Below are positions 60,620-64,000 of a stretch of DNA of 64,000 nt, piece after piece; position 1 is the stretch's first letter; each line of letters starts with the position of its first letter. The notes beneath the pieces are model-generated. The model saw only the letters and a list, made by a program, of their open reading frames with translations, was not told the DNA's origin and searched no databases. A program made the position numbers and the translations under genes. The DNA lies in the NCBI RefSeq assembly GCF_045635475.1, contig NZ_JBJGXI010000023.1, positions 1 to 64,000 on the forward strand. The letters run 5' to 3'. Source of the stretch: JBJGXI01 sp045635475. GTDB taxonomy: Bacteria > Bacillota > Bacilli > Bacillales > Amphibacillaceae.

Positions 60620-61537
60620 ATGAGCAAAAAAATAGTCGTGATTGGCAGTTTGAACATGGATATTGTTATCTCTGCGAACAGACCTCCGAAGATCGGCGAA
60701 ACCATGTTCGGAGATAATGTTACGTATCTTTCTGGTGGAAAAGGAGCAAATCAAGCTGTTGCTGTTCAAAAGTTAGGTGGCAATATTGATATGATCGGTG
60801 TAGTTGGTGATGATGTTTTTGGAAAAACGATTCTGGACAAGTTGAATAGCTATGGATTACATACAACGTACATCAAGCAACAAACTGGTGTAGCTACTGG
60901 GATTGCAAACATTGTCCATTTACCAGAGGATAATAGCATTATTGTGATTCCGGGTGCAAACGCGCATTGCAGTGAGGAGCTAGTAGCAGAAATGGAATCT
61001 GTGATTGCCGAGGCGGACGTGCTGTTGCTTCAACTTGAGATTCCTCAAGAAGCTGTTTTTAGTGCCTTGAAAATTGCGAAAAAACATCACGTCACAACGA
61101 TTGTAAATCCAGCCCCAGCCAAGGAGCTTTCAAGCGAATTTTTATCATTAGTAGATTTTATAACGCCTAATCAAACAGAGCTAGAGTCAATCTTAGGTGT
61201 TACGATTGAATCAACGCATGATTTGGAGCAAGCTTTTAATAAGTGGAATGCAACGTACCAAAGTCATTTAATTGTAACATTAGGAGCTGAAGGCGTAGCA
61301 ATTTGGCAGGATGAAAAAGTGAAAGTAATACCTGCTAAACGACTCGGAGATGTGGTAGATACGACTGGAGCAGGTGATTCTTTTAATGCAGCGTTAGCTT
61401 ATGGAATTGCTGAAGCGTGGCCGATGGAAAAAACAATTCAGTTCGCGACAACTGTTGCTGGTCTTGCTGTTACTATGTTTGGTGCACAAGAAGGCATGCC
61501 TACTTATCAAGAAGTACTTGCTGTAATCGATTTATAA
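60620..61537 (+). CDS. rbsK: Ribokinase
   Basis: 305 residues of the PfkB/ribokinase family, phosphorylating ribose to ribose-5-phosphate. N-terminal VIGSLNMDIVISANRPPKIGET, GGKGANQAVAVQKLGG and the C-terminal signature DTTGAGDSFNAALA with the catalytic Asp are complete. GGAAGGAG sets ATG 60620; the open frame starts at 60602. It stands behind the amino-acid-type importer, not the ribose-type operon at 10-14 kb, and ends in a strong terminator. Some family members act on other sugars. Confidence 0.92.
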   Translation: MSKKIVVIGSLNMDIVISANRPPKIGETMFGDNVTYLSGGKGANQAVAVQKLGGNIDMIGVVGDDVFGKTILDKLNSYGLHTTYIKQQTGVATGIANIVHLPEDNSIIVIPGANAHCSEELVAEMESVIAEADVLLLQLEIPQEAVFSALKIAKKHHVTTIVNPAPAKELSSEFLSLVDFITPNQTELESILGVTIESTHDLEQAFNKWNATYQSHLIVTLGAEGVAIWQDEKVKVIPAKRLGDVVDTTGAGDSFNAALAYGIAEAWPMEKTIQFATTVAGLAVTMFGAQEGMPTYQEVLAVIDL

Positions 61538-61538
61538 T

Positions 61539-61591
61539 AAAAAAGAAGCTCGAGCGTTTACGATGTAAGCGTGACTCGAGCTTCTTTTTTT
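61539..61591 (+). terminator. Terminator of the importer/ribokinase operon
   Basis: Stem AAAAAAGAAGCTCGAG / CTCGAGCTTCTTTTTT, with an inner pair of CGTTTAC and GTAAGCG; the right arm supplies the U-tract. Confidence 0.85.
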
Positions 61592-61604
61592 ACAAGATAA
61601 GAAA

Positions 61605-61825
61605 GTTTAAAATTTGTACATGTCTAGCTCCAAGCGCCAGAAACTAGGCGACTTCACTAATCGCCCTACGATAAGTCATCATCGATTCAGGTTTTATGGA
61701 AGGTCGACTAAAGGCGGACTTGTCGTCCAACGTCGACATACCCCCTATGCGGGGGCATGATTCCTTTATCTCAGCCGATTCGCTCCAGTCGCTACGTTTC
61801 TAAGCGGCGCTCTGCGCTTTTCTTA
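61605..61825. repeat. GCGC-type interspersed repeat, copy 2 (inverted, expanded)
   Basis: Runs from AAATTTGTACATGTCTAGCTCC to GGCGCTCTGCGCTTTTCTTA, the reverse of copy 1, with an extra middle part (TCGACATACCCCCTATGCGGGGGCATG). Its right end covers the last codons and stop of the minus-strand MFS gene. Confidence 0.75.
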
Positions 61826-62961
61826 AACGATATCGATACTAACACAATAGATAATAAGAAGATAAGGACGTAAAAAAGTGATGCTTGCGGGAACCAATCG
61901 ATAAACAAGCCACCGAAATAAGGTCCGAGCATGCTACCAATACTAAATGCAATTCCACACATGATGTTGCCAGCAGGTAACAACGCTTTAGGAAGCAGAT
62001 CGCTCATATAAGAGATACCTAGTGAATACAGAGAACCGACAAACATCCCAGCGATCGAAAAGCTAACAAATAACCAAACAACGCTAGCCTCCATTTGTGA
62101 AGCTAGCATAAAGTTTAAAATCCCTACCGACAGCACGATCATCAATAGATTCTTGCGACCGAGCTTGTCGCTGAGTATCCCTAGAGGTATTTGTGTTAAC
62201 AGGCTTGCAGCTGAAAAGCAAGGAATAATGATCGATAACAGTGCAACATCATGACCAATTCGCAAACCGTAAATAGGAAAGATCCCATGCAAAGTAGATT
62301 CTAAAATTCCATAAGCAAATGGTGCTAATAGGGCTACCCAAGCAATCTTCCACGTTTGCACAAAACGCCGGAATGATGACGTTGATACGGTTTGTACATC
62401 CTCATCTGTTTGCACCCATTCATTTCGCACAAACAACATACCCGACCATACGATCAAGCTAAGAGCAGCTGAAACAATAAAAGGAAGGCTTTGATGGACT
62501 TCCAACAATCTAGACATTAATGGCCCAAGAGAAAAGCCAAGACTGAAAAATAGTCCGTAAAAGGCAATATCGCGTCCGCGTCTATGTGCAGGTGCCGTTG
62601 AGGTAATCCATGTTTGTGTACCGAAATGAAGCATATGGTCACCTATTCCGATTAACAATCGTAAAACAAACCAAAACCATAAAGCCTGCCAAACTGGAAA
62701 TAAAGCGAGTGACGTGATAACTAATAAACCACCGCCAAGAATAATTGGCTTATAACCTAATTTCTGTAATGGCTTTTCCATAAATGGTGATGCAACCAAT
62801 ACACCTATGTATAATCCCGTCGCATGCAGCCCATTTACTGCTGAGGAGACTCCGCTTTGCTCAAGTATGATGGCTAGTAAAGGTAAAAGCATGCCTTGTG
62901 AGAATCCGGAAATCATAACTAACGATATTAATACCCAAAATCTTGCTCGTGATGATAACAT
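61792..62961 (-). CDS. MFS transporter
   Basis: 389 residues with 12 membrane segments. Major facilitator pattern with HRRGRDIAFYGLFFSLGFSLGP between helices 4 and 5 and GILSDKLGRKNLL between 8 and 9 (the loop 2-3-like DRxGRK motif). Probably a drug or metabolite exporter; substrate unknown. Its last eleven codons (KKSAERRLET, then stop) lie inside an interspersed repeat, so the C-terminus was probably replaced. TCTACG-rich upstream region with GGAGAGGAGTTTC ribosome-binding site. Confidence 0.9.
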   Translation of the reverse strand: MLSSRARFWVLISLVMISGFSQGMLLPLLAIILEQSGVSSAVNGLHATGLYIGVLVASPFMEKPLQKLGYKPIILGGGLLVITSLALFPVWQALWFWFVLRLLIGIGDHMLHFGTQTWITSTAPAHRRGRDIAFYGLFFSLGFSLGPLMSRLLEVHQSLPFIVSAALSLIVWSGMLFVRNEWVQTDEDVQTVSTSSFRRFVQTWKIAWVALLAPFAYGILESTLHGIFPIYGLRIGHDVALLSIIIPCFSAASLLTQIPLGILSDKLGRKNLLMIVLSVGILNFMLASQMEASVVWLFVSFSIAGMFVGSLYSLGISYMSDLLPKALLPAGNIMCGIAFSIGSMLGPYFGGLFIDWFPQASLFYVLIFLLSIVLVSISFKKSAERRLET

Positions 62962-63051
62962 CTACGAAACTCCTCTCCGAAAAACATGCATTATCACTTT
63001 AATATGTAGCTTTCGAAAGGTCAATGAATATACTTGGAGCAGAAAATATGT

Positions 63052-63075
63052 GTTATTCATTTCATAAACGGGTAA
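63052..63075 (+). promoter_or_regulatory. Possible SigB-type promoter of the OsmC gene
   Basis: GGGTAA (63070-63075) resembles the sigma-B -10 box; the -35 candidate GTTATT is poor. OsmC-type genes are often general-stress controlled, so worth noting at low confidence. Confidence 0.25.
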
Positions 63076-63108
63076 CATACCTATAGATGTTTATGGGAGG
63101 TTTTAATA

Positions 63109-63501
63109 GTGAAGCTTTTTTTGAAAGAACAAGGGATGCGGATAGACTTACCATATGGTGAATTAGATGTTTCTGGCAATGAAGAGTATGGTTTTCGTCC
63201 CTTTCAGTTGATGGTTGCCTCAATTGCTGGCTGTAGTGCATCTGTTTATCGCAAAATATTGGACAAACAGAAAATTGATTATGAAGATTTAATTATTAAT
63301 GCTGAGGTTGAACGAAATGAGATGGAAGCGAATCGAATTGAAAGCATTCATTTAGAGTTCGTAGTGAAAGGCAGATACTTAGATGAGGGAAAACTATACA
63401 AAAATTTAGAGGTAGCACGAAAGAATTGCTCGATGATTAGATCTGTGGAAAATAGTATTAATATTAAAGAAAGCCTTGAATGCATCGAGATAAATAGCTA
63501 A
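63109..63501 (+). CDS. OsmC family protein
   Basis: 130 residues. OsmC fold with the redox cysteines in ASIAGCSASVYRKIL and VARKNCSMIRSV, used to reduce organic hydroperoxides in the Ohr/OsmC group. The exact subgroup (YhfA-like) is uncertain. GTG start after GGGAGGTTTTAATA. Followed by a terminator that runs into a repeat. Confidence 0.9.
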   Translation: MKLFLKEQGMRIDLPYGELDVSGNEEYGFRPFQLMVASIAGCSASVYRKILDKQKIDYEDLIINAEVERNEMEANRIESIHLEFVVKGRYLDEGKLYKNLEVARKNCSMIRSVENSINIKESLECIEINS

Positions 63502-63503
63502 AA

Positions 63504-63547
63504 TAGAGGAGCCTTATTTCTTAATGGAATAAGAGCTTCTTTTTTTG
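63504..63547 (+). terminator. Terminator of the OsmC gene
   Basis: Imperfect stem AGAGGAGCCTTATT / AATAAGAGCTTCT followed by TTTTTTTG. Confidence 0.7.
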
Positions 63548-63554
63548 CAAAATA

Positions 63555-63732
63555 AGCAAGTATAAAATTTGTACATGTGTCTAGCTCCGAGAGCCCAGCA
63601 ACTAGCGAGACTTCCCTCACCTCCGTACGATAAGTCAACATCGACTCCCTTCGGATCGTCGTGTTTCCTTTATCTCCTACGGCTCAGTCCAGTCCGTACG
63701 TTGCTAAACGGGCGCTCTGCGCTTTTCTTATG
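63555..63732. repeat. GCGC-type interspersed repeat, copy 3 (inverted)
   Basis: From TATAAAATTTGTACATGTG and CTAGCTCCGAGAGCC to GGGCGCTCTGCGCTTTTCTTA. It ends one base before the ribosome-binding site of the next gene, so it forms that gene's 5' leader. Confidence 0.75.
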
Positions 63733-63746
63733 TAAAGGAGGCATCT

Positions 63747-64000
63747 ATGAGAAATATAGCAGTAAGAATTTTGTTTTATTTAATAGGTATATGTATTATG
63801 ACTTTCGGTGCTTCCTTAACGATTAAAGCTGACCTTGGCGCAGGAGCGTGGGATGCGGTTAACGTTGCATTATCCGAGATGTCAGGTCTTACAGTCGGTA
63901 ATTGGGTAATCATAATTGGAATCTTTCTTATGTTTACGAATGCAATGATTGCCAACATGCGCCCGGATTATCTAGCATTAATAACAATTTTTATCATTGG
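63747..64000 (+). CDS. YczE/YyaS-like membrane protein (cut by window end)
   Basis: The first 84 codons of a membrane protein: RNIAVRILFYLIGICIMTFGASLTIKADLGAGAWDAVNVALSEMSGLTVGNW is the start pattern of the YczE/YyaS/YitT-type (COG2364) family, with a short helix, a conserved GAGAWDA loop and another helix. AAAGGAGG (63734-63741) precedes ATG. The 3' end lies beyond the window. Function unknown. Confidence 0.82.
   Translation, partial: MRNIAVRILFYLIGICIMTFGASLTIKADLGAGAWDAVNVALSEMSGLTVGNWVIIIGIFLMFTNAMIANMRPDYLALITIFII

Noticed and set aside
63569..63826. 85-codon frame across the repeat and start of the YczE-like gene
   Set aside because: Lies in repeat DNA and overlaps the real gene in another frame.

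Overview
The window is low-GC chromosomal DNA of an endospore-forming member of the Bacillaceae. Supporting signs are a CotF-like coat protein, a LysM spore-type protein without a signal peptide, two Sda checkpoint proteins, mreBH and the yfkJ-yfkI-yfkH cluster. The protein style and the interspersed repeats resemble the Oceanobacillus/Virgibacillus/Lentibacillus group, but genus is not proven here. I see no rRNA, tRNA, CRISPR array, prophage or transposase gene.

Layout. 1-3.9 kb: ECF sigma factor and anti-sigma factor, a class F sortase, and a duplicated His-rich surface protein ending in an MPKTG sorting signal. 4.2-7.4 kb: a DUF4085-like protein, a DUF454 membrane protein, a membrane-anchored GDPD and a 25-residue membrane peptide. 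7.8-14.7 kb: a sugar catabolic module, with an IolE-like isomerase divergent from a LacI regulator, a ribose-type ABC importer and a Gfo/Idh/MocA dehydrogenase. The divergent promoters each carry a TGTAA-N4-TTACA operator. 14.8-20.6 kb: lipoprotein, S66 peptidase, spore proteins, GNAT, small HTH protein and pseudouridine synthase. 20.8-27.7 kb: a membrane protein/DUF4129/DUF4350/MoxR/DUF58 operon with SpoIIM-like and RDD proteins. 28-31.6 kb: an orphan zinc-finger anti-sigma protein, a frameshifted DUF5370 gene, a run of tiny genes and a coiled-coil protein with 42-bp repeats. 31.7-37.1 kb: a second GDPD, an ACT/UPF0210 pair behind a possible attenuator, an XRE regulator, convergent sda paralogues and DUF2294. 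37.5-48.5 kb: HAD phosphatases, convergent gnd and zwf, mreBH, MOSC, PlsC and HMCES-type proteins. 48.8-51.8 kb: a second ECF sigma/anti-sigma operon with membrane proteins. 52.3-58.2 kb: a PAS-GGDEF-EAL protein, yfkJIH, and a PfeT-like metal-efflux ATPase with a Fur/PerR-type operator. 59-64 kb: an ABC importer lacking its ATPase, ribokinase, MFS, OsmC and a partial YczE-like membrane protein.

The least explained part is the non-coding DNA. At least seven copies of a MITE-like element with related ends but different interiors lie between genes. Some interiors hold a hairpin with a conserved core and changing but self-complementary arms; others hold nested inverted units containing GTGGCCGC-like sequence. 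A separate repeat (three copies) overlaps the 3' end of the MFS gene and the 5' leader of the last gene. All family names come from reading the sequence and from memory; no database search was possible.
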